Source of the DNA: Salinimicrobium tongyeongense
GTDB taxonomy: Bacteria; Bacteroidota; Bacteroidia; Flavobacteriales; Flavobacteriaceae
Length of the DNA stretch: 64,000 nt
NCBI RefSeq assembly: GCF_026109735.1
Contig: NZ_CP069620.1
Location: forward strand, 1,054,001 to 1,118,000
Direction: 5' to 3'
In this document: positions 23,856 to 33,439 of the stretch, piece by piece
Layout: every line of letters begins with the position of its first letter
Numbering within the stretch: position 1 is the first letter of the stretch
The notes under the pieces: generated by a model
What the model saw: the letters and a program-made list of their open reading frames with translations, nothing else
Database searches by the model: none
What the model was told of the DNA's origin: nothing
Program-made: the position numbers and the translations under genes

Positions 23856-24694
23856 GTTATTCCATGAATCAATTCTATGAAGGCATTGGGATCAGTAAAC
23901 AAGCTGTCCATCAATATGCTAGAAGACAAAGAATTTTTGATCATCGTTTGATGGAATTAATGTCTGAAGCTGATGATATTCGTAGAGATCATCCTGGTTG
24001 TGGGGTGGAAAAAATGTACTATACTTTAAAGCCTGATTTTATTGGGAGAGATCGTTTTGTAGAGACTTTTATGCAATTAGGTTATCGTCTCAAAAGAAAG
24101 AAGAATTATAGACGCACAACCATTGCCGGTAATATCTACTATCCGAATAAAATTAAAGGAATAAAGATCAATGCACCTTCGGTAGTATGGCAAAGCGATA
24201 TTACTTACTATCGGGTAGGAGACAAATTTTATTATGCAGTATTTATAATTGATGTTTACACCAAGAAAATAGTCGGTTATGAAGTCTCTGATCATATGAG
24301 AGGGACAGCAAATTTAAAAGCTTTGAAGATGGCTTTAAAACAAAACAAAGCTCCTAAGATCCATCACTCAGATCGAGGAAGCCAGTATACGTACAAATCT
24401 TATACTGAACTCTTACAATCAAATACGACCACTATAAGTATGGCCTTAAGTGCTCAGGACAATGCATATGCCGAGAGGATCAATAGAACAATAAAAGAGG
24501 AGTATCTGGATCACTGGAAGCCACAATCCTTTAGCCAACTCAAGAACCAGGTGAACAAAGCAGTAAAAAATTATAACACCAAAAGATCCCATGATCATTT
24601 AGAGAAAAGAAACCCTGAAGAGTTCATTAGTTATTGGTCAACCCTCAAAACAGAAGAAAGACCAATTATTACTATTTTTGATAATGAAAATTAA
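23852..24694 (+). CDS. IS3-family transposase OrfB (DDE integrase)
   Basis: 280-aa catalytic subunit with an rve integrase core. The catalytic triad is visible as WQSDITYY (D), HHSDRGSQYT (D) and NAYAERINRTIKEEYL (E). The protein is intact. It could start at GTG 23852, at ATG 23864, or be made mainly as a frameshifted fusion with OrfA. Confidence 0.9.
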   Translation: MSYSMNQFYEGIGISKQAVHQYARRQRIFDHRLMELMSEADDIRRDHPGCGVEKMYYTLKPDFIGRDRFVETFMQLGYRLKRKKNYRRTTIAGNIYYPNKIKGIKINAPSVVWQSDITYYRVGDKFYYAVFIIDVYTKKIVGYEVSDHMRGTANLKALKMALKQNKAPKIHHSDRGSQYTYKSYTELLQSNTTTISMALSAQDNAYAERINRTIKEEYLDHWKPQSFSQLKNQVNKAVKNYNTKRSHDHLEKRNPEEFISYWSTLKTEERPIITIFDNEN

Positions 24695-24801
24695 TATCTA
24701 AAACCGGTCAACACTAATCAGGGAAGTTTAGTAAAAATATCATTTTATAAATTTCCGTAAGCGACAAACCACGAACAACAAACAACAAACAAACCAACAT
24801 C

Positions 24802-25248
24802 ATGAAAGAACTAAAGAACATTCTGGTAGCTGTAGATTTTAATGATGCCGTAGGAGATTTACTGGGATATGCCGAAGGCCTGGCCCTAAAATTTGGTGCC
24901 AAGGTTTGGGTTTTGCATGTCGCAGCTCCCAACCCCGATTTTGTAGGCTATGAACCGGGGCCGCAGTACATAAGAGACTTTAAAGCAGAAGAATTTCGGG
25001 AAGAACATCGCAACCTGCAAATGTATTGTGACACCTTCCTTAGTGAAAATATTGAAAAAGAAGCTTTGCTCATTCAGGGTTCTACCATTGAAGCTGTACT
25101 GGAAGAGGCAAAAAAGTTAAAATCTGACCTGCTTATTGTGGGCACCCATAAGCACAGCTTTCTGCACAACCTCTTACAGGAAAGTGTTTCCCTGGAGCTG
25201 CTGAAAAAAGCGAGTATTCCCATTTTGACAATTCCAATCGAGGAGTGA
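24802..25248 (+). CDS. universal stress protein family
   Basis: 148-aa single UspA domain starting MKELKNILVAVDFNDAVGDLL. The C-terminal segment LLIVGTHKHSFLHNLLQESVSLELLKKASIPILTIP fits the fold, but the G-x2-G-x9-G(S/T) ATP-binding signature is not intact, so it is probably a non-ATP-binding member. Function not predictable. Confidence 0.85.
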   Translation: MKELKNILVAVDFNDAVGDLLGYAEGLALKFGAKVWVLHVAAPNPDFVGYEPGPQYIRDFKAEEFREEHRNLQMYCDTFLSENIEKEALLIQGSTIEAVLEEAKKLKSDLLIVGTHKHSFLHNLLQESVSLELLKKASIPILTIPIEE

Positions 25249-25559
25249 TTTTTTAAAGTGATCAGTATTCAGTGGTCAGTCATCAGTAAAAAATAAAATT
25301 TAAAAATATTCATTTTATTATCTGCGCAAATCTGTGAGATCTGCGGGAAACCTTTTATGGGAGTAAAAAAATCAATCATCAATGGTCAGTCATCAGTCTT
25401 CACTGAAAAATCATCTGTGGGCAGTGCCATTCTGAAATTCTTAATCCTGTCTCTTGTTTCTTTCTTCATAATCACATTCAACAAAAAATCCACGCTTTGT
25501 AGCGAGGATTTTTGTGAAATAAACCTGTTTGATAAAATCTATAAAATCAGCTGTATGTT
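25249..25559. other. intergenic stretch with CAGTGGTCAGT-type repeats
   Basis: 311 bp between convergent genes. Short CAGTGGTCAGTCATCAGT-like repeats occur at 25263-25285 and 25388-25398, the same unit that flanks the left end of the IS at 23394-23415. The 85-codon ORF here has no protein-like character. Confidence 0.5.
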
Positions 25560-28007
25560 TTACGCGTCCACATCTAAGGCCTGGTCTATCCTTGCGATCA
25601 GGTCATTCCAGTGATAGACGCTCAATTGATCATTGGTCCTGTTTCTGCGGGATCGAAGATCCCTGCGTAACTGCTCCAGATCTCCGCGCATCAAGGCGAT
25701 CACATCGGTGGCAGCCACCTCATCTCTCTCTTCCTTTTTTAAATTCTGAACGTATTCGGCAGCGGCATCTACATAAGCCCGCTGAATACTCCTCCTGTAA
25801 GCATCAACTTTCTTAGCTCTGTATAGCTCTTCAAAAATGCCTTTTCTAAGGTCATTTATCATTTCTACCGCCGTGTATGCCTGCCTGCCGTTCACCTGTT
25901 CATTGGTGATCATACGTTGCAGGCGGTCTTCATCTAAAAGATCGTTCAACGCACGGCTTTGCAGGTTCTGTACCCGTTCAATGGCACCCGTAGGTTCAAT
26001 GCGCGCCAGTATTTCCTGGTTTAACAGCCAGTTGGGTGTAGAGAACGCCTGTTCGTTCAAAAAGGCCAGTGCGGCCCTTTGTTTTTCTTTAGGAACATGG
26101 GTATACACCGTTCCTTCCTGATCGGCGGTCTTTCGGGTTTCGTAAACCCCGCCTACATTCGCCACCACGTGAGAAACGTAACCTCGCCACATGCTGGTAA
26201 GCTCCCGGTAAACTTCAGATAATTCGGAATAATCGGCATTATCTTTTGCAGTCCATTCCACTAAATTCGGAACCACTTTTTTCAGGTTTGCGAGTCCGTA
26301 CTCGCTGGCCTTCACCTGGTCATCGCCCAGACTTTCCCTTTGCGACTGCGGATCAATTCCGCCGTAACCATTTCCGAATTCATAAACAGGATCCCCGGCT
26401 TTTTCAAGTATCCACTCGCTTAGAATGGGTTTTTCTGCTTCAGAAGAACTGGCTTCAGGAATATAGCGGTAGCCCCAGTTGATGGCATAAAGGTCATAGG
26501 GCCCCATCATCCTGATGTAGCGAACGCCTTTATCTTCGGGTTGGGCAACATAATTCACCCGGGCATAATCCATGATGGAAGGCGTTAGCCCATATTTTTG
26601 AGTGAATTCAGGAGAACGCAACGAATCTGTAGCATAAGCCGAACTCGCCTTCATATTGTGTGGCAAACCAAGGGCATGGCCTACCTCGTGCGCAATCACC
26701 ATGCGCATCATTTCCCCAATCTCCTCTTCGGGGGTATTAAGGGTCCTGGCCGATTCCAGCTGGGCACCGGCCTCGATCATGTAACGGTTGCGGTATGAAC
26801 GCAGGTGGTTGTGGTACCAGATGATGTCACTTTCGATAATCTCCCCGGTACGCGGATCGGTCACACTTGGCCCCATCGCATTTCTGGTGGTACTGGCAAC
26901 GTAACGCACCACCGAATACCGCACATCTTCCGGACTAAAATCGGGGTCTTCTTCTTTTGTCGGCGGATCTTTGGCGATCACTGCATTCTTAAAACCTGCC
27001 GCTTCAAAAGCCACATTCCAGTCTTCGATCCCCTGTTTAAAATAAGGCCTCCATTTTTCAGGCGTTGCAGGATCAAGGTACCATACAATAGGCTCTACCG
27101 GTTCTACCAGCTCCCCTCTTTTGTAAGCTTCAATATCTTTGGGGATAAGTTTCCAGCGGTTAATAATCCTGTAGTCATCACTCTTGAGCTCGTCACTGTT
27201 GTAGTCGTACTTACGGGTAGTGAACCAGCCCACACGATGATCGGCCAGGCGCGGCTGCATCTTTTCTTCGGGCAGCAGGATCATAGACTGGTTCATCAGC
27301 ATGGTAATGGTTCCTGCCTGCTCCCTTTCGGGCGGCTCCTCGGCTTCATAGGTCATCACGTGCTTCACCTCCACGTTTTCAGGAAAAGCTTTTGCCTGGT
27401 CTATATACGACCTGGATTTATCGAGCCTCTTTATTTTGTAACGCTTCTTAAGATCGGGTGAAACCCCGTTTATGGCAGCTACTTCTTCTGTGAACAGTTC
27501 GCTCACCTCAATTACTGCGGAAGTTTTATCGTCATTATAAGCCGCGATCTTCGCGCTGAAAAGGATAGGAAAGAAATTATTGGCGGCAACCGACTGATAT
27601 ATTGGGGTACCTTCATCACTCTCGTTCTCGAAACTTATCACTTTCATGTCTATGTGGTTTCCCCTTTTTGACCAGCGCACCACCTGCTCATTGGCTTTGG
27701 AGCCGGCATTGACGTAGCCACCGCCAAAACCCGCGGGCACGCCGGCAATGCGGCTCACCAGCAGCATATCTTTTTCAAGCATGTTAAGCGGAATCTCAAA
27801 ATATAACTTATCACCTACAAAATGCGTGGTGAACAGGCCTTCATCGCTTTTTGCAGCCGCCGTGATCACCTCTTTGTAAGGCTTGGTGCCATCTTGCGTC
27901 TTTTTTTGTGCCGCAGCATCAGGCTTTGGTGCCGGTACTCCTTTTTGCGTCTGGCAACTTACACCAACCGCCAAAAGCAGTCCGTACATCGGTAACTTTT
28001 TCATCAT
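25560..28007 (-). CDS. zinc metalloprotease lipoprotein (DUF5117/DUF4953)
   Basis: 815-aa exported protein starting with a lipoprotein signal (MKKLPMYGLLLAVGVSC). The zinc site is HEVGHALGLPHN near residue 437 (HExxHxxGxxH), preceded by an N-terminal DUF5118/DUF5117-type region (FSAKIAAYNDDKTSAVIEVSELF). Family members are large Bacteroidota secreted or surface metalloproteases of unknown substrate. A conserved C-terminal helical part (residues 650-815) follows. Confidence 0.82.
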   Translation of the reverse strand: MMKKLPMYGLLLAVGVSCQTQKGVPAPKPDAAAQKKTQDGTKPYKEVITAAAKSDEGLFTTHFVGDKLYFEIPLNMLEKDMLLVSRIAGVPAGFGGGYVNAGSKANEQVVRWSKRGNHIDMKVISFENESDEGTPIYQSVAANNFFPILFSAKIAAYNDDKTSAVIEVSELFTEEVAAINGVSPDLKKRYKIKRLDKSRSYIDQAKAFPENVEVKHVMTYEAEEPPEREQAGTITMLMNQSMILLPEEKMQPRLADHRVGWFTTRKYDYNSDELKSDDYRIINRWKLIPKDIEAYKRGELVEPVEPIVWYLDPATPEKWRPYFKQGIEDWNVAFEAAGFKNAVIAKDPPTKEEDPDFSPEDVRYSVVRYVASTTRNAMGPSVTDPRTGEIIESDIIWYHNHLRSYRNRYMIEAGAQLESARTLNTPEEEIGEMMRMVIAHEVGHALGLPHNMKASSAYATDSLRSPEFTQKYGLTPSIMDYARVNYVAQPEDKGVRYIRMMGPYDLYAINWGYRYIPEASSSEAEKPILSEWILEKAGDPVYEFGNGYGGIDPQSQRESLGDDQVKASEYGLANLKKVVPNLVEWTAKDNADYSELSEVYRELTSMWRGYVSHVVANVGGVYETRKTADQEGTVYTHVPKEKQRAALAFLNEQAFSTPNWLLNQEILARIEPTGAIERVQNLQSRALNDLLDEDRLQRMITNEQVNGRQAYTAVEMINDLRKGIFEELYRAKKVDAYRRSIQRAYVDAAAEYVQNLKKEERDEVAATDVIALMRGDLEQLRRDLRSRRNRTNDQLSVYHWNDLIARIDQALDVDA

Positions 28008-28119
28008 GGTTAAATGGGATTTAAGGTTCCCAAGATAATCAATGAAGTTATAACTACGAAATGGGAAGTAGGATGTAGAAGTACGATTTTAGAAGGACGA
28101 AGTTAGAGCGGAAAAGCTT

Positions 28120-28248
28120 TTGGCTGTTAGCTTTTGGCTATTGGCCAGGGAATTTGGAATTTGGAATTTTGAATTTGGTGCCTGGATTTTGGAATTTGTG
28201 ACTTGGAATTTATGGTTTGATTTGGTGCTTGAATTTGAGAATTATTTT
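28120..28248. repeat. TTGGAATTT-type low-complexity repeat
   Basis: Degenerate repeats of TTGGAATTT/TTTGGAATT around 28140-28215, of the same kind found at 46970-47010. No gene or RNA recognised. Confidence 0.5.
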
Positions 28249-28878
28249 TCAACTCAAATTATCTTCCTTCCAGTTCCGGGGGTTATTTTGAATATATGCC
28301 GAAATATTCTGAAAAGAACTGGAATCCCTGATGATATGATGGAAAAAGAGTGATTGCCAGCCAAATTCTAAATTTAACCGGTTTGCATGTTTGGTCACGG
28401 CCGATTTATATGAACCTACAATAGAGAAAATGGTATTTTTTCCCTGATTTTGAAACCGTTTTTGCCCGATTGTTTTTTCAGATTCCGGGGTGCTGGGTTC
28501 ATCTATTAATCCATCGGTAAATTGTTGTGGTATTGATTGCGGGCTCAAGGCATGCCTTGAGCCCGCAGGCCTGTCATTAACATCCATTGTCCAGGGTGGT
28601 TTATTCCCATTCAAAATAATAATTCCGTGAATATGATTGGGCATCACCATAAGTTCCCCCAATTCCACATTTTTTGCATGGTGTAATATTTCACACCACA
28701 GCACATTGGCGATGGCACCCGCCGGTGACAATTTCATTTCTCGATCCTGCACCTCTCCAAAAAAATGTTTCCGGTCTTTGGTACAAATAGTAATAAAATA
28801 TGCTGCATCCCATCCATAATCCCAATGCTGCAACCGGATGGATCCATTCCGAAATTTATTCCCCGATTTTGCCGACAT
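28249..28878 (-). CDS. REP-associated tyrosine transposase (Y1/RAYT)
   Basis: 209-aa single-strand transposase of the Y1 (IS200-like, TnpA-REP) family. The HUH-type motif is in VMPNHIHGIIILN (His-x-His), and the N-terminal RLQHWDYGWDAAYFITICTKDRKHFFG is characteristic of flavobacterial RAYTs. The catalytic Tyr probably lies in the C-terminal helix near VGSYKSAVTKHANRL. RAYTs mobilise REP palindromes, relevant because this window is full of palindromes. It is a domesticated-type single gene without IS ends. Confidence 0.85.
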   Translation of the reverse strand: MSAKSGNKFRNGSIRLQHWDYGWDAAYFITICTKDRKHFFGEVQDREMKLSPAGAIANVLWCEILHHAKNVELGELMVMPNHIHGIIILNGNKPPWTMDVNDRPAGSRHALSPQSIPQQFTDGLIDEPSTPESEKTIGQKRFQNQGKNTIFSIVGSYKSAVTKHANRLNLEFGWQSLFFHHIIRDSSSFQNISAYIQNNPRNWKEDNLS

Positions 28879-28916
28879 AAATATTGTGATTTGTTAGGGG
28901 AGGCATTTTAAAGATA

Positions 28917-28941
28917 GTCAAAAATGGCATTTTTGAAAGGT
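28917..28941. repeat. dispersed CAAAAATGSCATTTTTG palindrome, copy 3
   Basis: GTCAAAAATG/GCATTTTTGAAAGGT between the divergent RAYT and amidohydrolase genes. Confidence 0.8.
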
Positions 28942-29032
28942 ATTTTTAAATGCCTTCCCTGTTGCCCCTTCAGCAATAAAACCTTCAAAAAATCCCTATA
29001 TTTAGCCCTCTTAAAATTTTCAAATTTCACTT

Positions 29033-32000
29033 ATGATCCACAAACCCCTACTGGCATTACTCCTGCTAATGACCACCTCTGCCATTTTTGCGCAGGAAGA
29101 AGAAAAAAAAGATGACAAAAAATGGGATGTCAACGATCCCTACACCTCCGACTGGAACATTAAAGAAGTTGCCCTCAATACCGATGAAGGTACCTGGATG
29201 AACCTCGATGTAAGCCCCGATGGGAAGCAGATCGTTTTTGACCTTTTAGGGGATATTTATATTATGCCCGCTACCGGCGGGAAAGCCACGGCACTTACCA
29301 GCGGTATGGCCTATGATGTGCAGCCGCGCTTTAGCCCCGACGGGAAAAGCATCTCCTTTACCAGCGATGCCGGTGGTGGCGATAACATCTGGATCATGAA
29401 TGCCGATGGCAGCGATGCAAAACAGCTAACCAAAGAGAGCTTCAGGCTGCTCAACAATGCGGTGTGGATGCCCGACGGCAATGCAATTGTCGCCCGTAAG
29501 CACTTCACCTCGGGCCGCTCGCTGGGAGCCGGTGAGATGTGGATGTACCACATAGGTGCAGGCGATGCGGGGATTCAGCTGGTAGAAAAAGCCAACGAGC
29601 AACAGGATATCAACGAGCCCAGCATCTCGCCCGATGGCCGCTACCTGTACTACAGTCAGGATGTGTATCCGGGAGGGGCTTTTCAGTATAACAAAGACCC
29701 GAACAACCAGATCTACGTGATCAACCGCTATGACTTCGAAACAGGCGAGATCGACCGTGTTACCGGCGGACCTGGCGGTGCCGCGAGACCACAGGTGTCA
29801 CCCGACGGGAAGAAGCTGGCTTTTGTAAAGCGCGTGCGCACCAGCTCGGTGCTTTACATCCACGACCTCGAAACAGGCGAGGAATGGCCGGTTAATGATC
29901 AGTTGAGCAAAGATCAGCAGGAAGCCTGGGCCATCTTTGGCGTGTATCCCGGTTTTGGCTGGATGCCAAACAGCCAGGAGATCATTTTCTGGAGCCAGGG
30001 AAAGATCAAAAAAGCAAATATTGAAAACGCCGGTGTTTCTGAAATTCCGTTCGAGGTGAACAACAGCATCAAAATCGCAGAGACGCATCACGTGAAGCAC
30101 GAGGTATTTTCCGAAGAATTTAATCCGAAGGTAATTCGCCACGCCGTCACTTCCCCCGATGGAAAGACGCTTGTCTTCAATGCCGTGGGTTACCTGTGGA
30201 AGAAAAGCCTTCCCAAGGGAACTCCCGAAAGGATCACCAAAGCTGAAGAATTTGAATTTGAACCGGCTTTCTCCCCAGATGGCAAGAGCATCGTGTACGT
30301 GACCTGGAGCGACAATAATATGGGCGCTGTGAGAACAGTTGGCCTTAACGGAAGGAATGCCAAAAAACTGACTGCCGAAAAAGGCATTTTTCGCAACCCT
30401 TCTTTTTCAAGCGACGGCCGCATGATCGTCTTCAACAAGGAAGGTGGAAATTCTGACCTCGGAAGGACTTTTACAAAAAACCCCGGAATTTATTTGATGA
30501 ACGCCTCCGGAGAAAACCTGAGAAAGATCAATGATGAGGGGGAATTCGCGATATTCAACACCAATAATGACCGCATCCTGTTCCAAACGGGCGGATATTT
30601 ATTCGGAAGCCTTACCAAGAAGCTGAAAAGTGTTGACCTCAACGGAAAAGACGAGCGCACGCACATGGAATCGAAATACGGCGGGCGGCTCGTACCAAGC
30701 CCCGACAATAAATGGGTGGCCTTTAGCAACCTGCACAAAGCATACGTGGCTCCGCTGTTAATGACAGGAAAGCCTGTGGAAATTGGGCCCGATTCCAAGA
30801 CAGTTCCGGTGAGTCAGCTGGCGAAAGATGCAGGGATCAACATTCACTGGTCTAATGACAGCCAGAATGTACACTGGACGTTGGGAGATGAATATTTCAC
30901 CAATAAAATTACCGAGCGTTTTACCTTTTTAGAGAACTCGGCAGACTCCATTCCGCCAATTACCGAACAGGGCACAAAGATTGGATTAAAAGTAAAGACC
31001 GATGTTCCTTCAGGACAGATCGCTTTCACCAATGCGCGTATCATCACCATGAACGGCGACAAAGTGATCGACAACGGAAGTATCGTGATCGAAGCAAACA
31101 AGATCGTGCAGATAGGAAATGCTTCCGAAGTAAATGTGCCGAAAAATGCGAAGGTTTACGATGTGCAGGGCAAAACCATCATGCCCGGAATGGTAGATGC
31201 CCATGCCCACATTGGCGCCTTTAGATATGGATTAACGCCGCAGCAGCACTGGCCTGCTTTTGCAAACCTGGCCTATGGGGTTACTACTGCGCATGATCCT
31301 TCAGCTTTGAGTGAAACTGTCTTCGGAATGGCCGAACTCATCAAAAGCGGTGACATGGTTGGCCCACGCCTCTACTCCACCGGGATCATTCTCTATGGTG
31401 CTGAAGGAGATTTCAAAGCCGAGATCAACAGCCTCGAAGATGCCAGATCTGCTTTGAGAAGAACCAAAGCTTTTGGGGCGACTTCGGTAAAAAGTTACAA
31501 TCAGCCGCGCCGGGAGCAACGCCAGCAGGTGATGCAGGCCGCCAAAGAACTCGACATGAACGTGGTGCCTGAGGGCGGAAGCACTTTCTTTCACAACATG
31601 AACATGATCGTGGACGGGCATACCGGGATTGAACACAACATCCCAATCGCGCCGGTCTATAAAGACATCAAGACACTTTGGGGCAACTCCAGCACCGGCT
31701 ATACTCCAACGCTCATCGTAAATTACGGCGGGATCAACGGGGAATATTATTTCTATGATAAGCACAATGTTTGGGAGAATGAGAAACTGCTGGAGTTCAC
31801 TCCGCGTTCAGTGATCGACTCCCGTTCGCGACACCGCACCAAATTACCTGAAGAAGAGTATGAGCACGGACCTATTCTGGTTTCAGAAACAGCAAAAGAA
31901 CTTTCTGATGTCGGCGTAAAAGTGAACATGGGTGCGCACGGACAGTTACAGGGCCTAGGAGCACACTGGGAGCTATGGCTGATACAAATGGGAGGCATGA

Positions 32001-32314
32001 GCAACATGGAAGCTTTAAAAACTGCCACTATCAACTCAGCCGAATATCTTGGATTGGGTGACGAGATCGGAAGTCTGGAAGTCGGAAAACTCGCTGACCT
32101 GCTGGTACTGGAGGAGAATCCGCTGGAAGATATCCAGAACACCAACAGCATCCTCTACACGATGATAAACGGAAGGCTGTATGATGCCAGCACTATGAAC
32201 GAAATAGGAAACCATCCGAAGGAAAGACTTAATTTTTACTGGGAGAACAACAACTACAACCCTTCCTTTGGATGGCACGAGGAAGTGCATGCACATGGGT
32301 GTATGGCGCATTAA
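29033..32314 (+). CDS. beta-propeller / amidohydrolase fusion protein
   Basis: 1093-aa exported protein. After a signal peptide (cut near IFAQ) residues about 50-620 contain repeated WD40/TolB-like PD40 blades (ISPDGRYLYYS, FSPDGKSISFTS, FSPDGKSIVYVTW). Residues from about 660 form an amidohydrolase domain: GKTIMPGMVDAHAHIG metal ligands, HTGIEHN, and the C-terminal GSLEVGKLADLLVLEENP. The fusion is widespread in Bacteroidota and probably acts on peptides or related amides in the periplasm. The substrate is unknown. Confidence 0.85.
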   Translation: MIHKPLLALLLLMTTSAIFAQEEEKKDDKKWDVNDPYTSDWNIKEVALNTDEGTWMNLDVSPDGKQIVFDLLGDIYIMPATGGKATALTSGMAYDVQPRFSPDGKSISFTSDAGGGDNIWIMNADGSDAKQLTKESFRLLNNAVWMPDGNAIVARKHFTSGRSLGAGEMWMYHIGAGDAGIQLVEKANEQQDINEPSISPDGRYLYYSQDVYPGGAFQYNKDPNNQIYVINRYDFETGEIDRVTGGPGGAARPQVSPDGKKLAFVKRVRTSSVLYIHDLETGEEWPVNDQLSKDQQEAWAIFGVYPGFGWMPNSQEIIFWSQGKIKKANIENAGVSEIPFEVNNSIKIAETHHVKHEVFSEEFNPKVIRHAVTSPDGKTLVFNAVGYLWKKSLPKGTPERITKAEEFEFEPAFSPDGKSIVYVTWSDNNMGAVRTVGLNGRNAKKLTAEKGIFRNPSFSSDGRMIVFNKEGGNSDLGRTFTKNPGIYLMNASGENLRKINDEGEFAIFNTNNDRILFQTGGYLFGSLTKKLKSVDLNGKDERTHMESKYGGRLVPSPDNKWVAFSNLHKAYVAPLLMTGKPVEIGPDSKTVPVSQLAKDAGINIHWSNDSQNVHWTLGDEYFTNKITERFTFLENSADSIPPITEQGTKIGLKVKTDVPSGQIAFTNARIITMNGDKVIDNGSIVIEANKIVQIGNASEVNVPKNAKVYDVQGKTIMPGMVDAHAHIGAFRYGLTPQQHWPAFANLAYGVTTAHDPSALSETVFGMAELIKSGDMVGPRLYSTGIILYGAEGDFKAEINSLEDARSALRRTKAFGATSVKSYNQPRREQRQQVMQAAKELDMNVVPEGGSTFFHNMNMIVDGHTGIEHNIPIAPVYKDIKTLWGNSSTGYTPTLIVNYGGINGEYYFYDKHNVWENEKLLEFTPRSVIDSRSRHRTKLPEEEYEHGPILVSETAKELSDVGVKVNMGAHGQLQGLGAHWELWLIQMGGMSNMEALKTATINSAEYLGLGDEIGSLEVGKLADLLVLEENPLEDIQNTNSILYTMINGRLYDASTMNEIGNHPKERLNFYWENNNYNPSFGWHEEVHAHGCMAH

Positions 32315-32406
32315 AAAGTATAATGTATATTGAATATTGAATAATGGATGATTAGACCGCTGCGCTGCTAGATATTAGACATGAGACGATAGATTTTAGA
32401 AAATGG

Positions 32407-32440
32407 ATAAGCCGAAATCCTTTGAGATTTCGGCTTTTTA
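32407..32440 (+). terminator. terminator after the amidohydrolase gene
   Basis: Stem AGCCGAAATC / GATTTCGGCT with a 6-nt loop followed by TTTTTATTT. Confidence 0.85.
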
Positions 32441-32601
32441 TTTAGACTAAAGTCTGGATTGTTTTTATTTCTTTGATATCCTACCTTCAAGTAGGGATAC
32501 TTTTGTCAATTCGACCGGAGGGAGAAATCTCATCCTGCTGGAAGCTCAAAAGGGAGCCGGAATAAGAAAAAAGGGAATCTCTGTCTAAAACTCCATTCCC
32601 T

Positions 32602-33400
32602 CCCTTTAGGGCTGGGAAAAAGAAATGAATTTTTAGCGGGGTGACAAAAATGGCACTTTTGAGAGGTTTTTTATCGAATTAGTTTAGAGCCGCCTTTTTA
32701 ATATATGCCGTCCCTCAGGGATTCGGATTGGGCTAAAGCCCTGGAACTAGTTTTATATTAAATCCCCCACCTGAAGGAGGGGGCAGTTGAAGAATTTTTG
32801 TTCTCTCCCACCCCGCCCGGCGGGCACCACTCCGAAGGAGGGGACAAAAGTAGCCCACAGGAGCAATGAATTGCCTCCGGCTTTAGCCGGAGGATTAAAT
32901 GTAGAATGAAAAGGCTTTAGCCCAACTCTTTTGAAATATCAACTTAAAACCCATTTCCCCTTTAGGACTGGGAAAAAGGAATGGGGTTTTAGCGGGGTGT
33001 CAAAAAGGGCATTTTAGAGAGGTTTTTTATCCAATTATTTTAGAGTCACTTTTTTAATATATGCCGTCCCTCAGGGATTCGGATTGGGCTAAAGCCCTAT
33101 GCCATTTATCTAATTAGTCCCTCACCTGAAGGTGGGGGCAATTGAAGGAATTTTGTTCTCTCCCACCCCGCCCTGCGGGCACCCCTCCGAAGGAGGGGAC
33201 AAAAGTAGCCCACAGGAGCAATGAATTGCCTCCGGCTTTAGCCGGAGGATTAAAAGTGGAATGAAAAGGGCTTTAGCCCAACTATTTTGAAATATCAACT
33301 TAAAAACCCCATTTCCCCTTTAGGGCTGGGAAAAAGAAATTAATTTTTAGCGGGGTGTCAGAAATGGCATTTTCGAGGAGTTTTTTATTCCATTGATTAA
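32602..33400. repeat. 357-bp tandem repeat, 2.2 copies
   Basis: Unit starts at 32602, 32958 and 33316 (spacing 356 and 358 bp; the third copy is partial). Each unit has CCCTTTAGGRCTGGGAAAAAG, a degenerate CAAAAATGSCATTTTTG palindrome, GGGCTAAAGCCC, a CCCCGCCC/GGGCACC hairpin flanked by CTCCGAAGGAGGGG, and TTGCCTCCGGCTTTAGCCGGAGG. No coding potential. Composite of REP-like palindromes lying between convergent genes. Confidence 0.9.
32641..32668. repeat. dispersed palindrome, copies 4-6 (degenerate, in tandem repeat)
   Basis: ACAAAAATGGCACTTTTGAGAGG here, with further diverged versions at 32998-33022 and 33357-33381, one per tandem unit. They are the least perfect copies in the window. Confidence 0.65.
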
Positions 33401-33439
33401 ACTGTTTTTCAGCAGCATGGGAGAACACAACAAAAAACT

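Larger units (their letters stand above)
23423..24724 (+). mobile_element. IS3-family insertion sequence
   Basis: About 1.3 kb with terminal inverted repeats TCCCTGATATAGGTTGACC (23423-23441) and, inverted, TCCCTGATTAGTGTTGACC (24706-24724), 16 of 19 positions alike. It contains overlapping orfA and orfB. No clear flanking direct repeat was seen, so the exact ends may differ by a few bases. The left flank is a CAGTGGT heptad repeat. Confidence 0.85.

Noticed and set aside
25357-25614. 85-codon plus-strand ORF between the stress protein and metalloprotease
   Set aside because: It contains CAGTGGT-type repeats and overlaps the end of a real gene; no domain or signal recognised.
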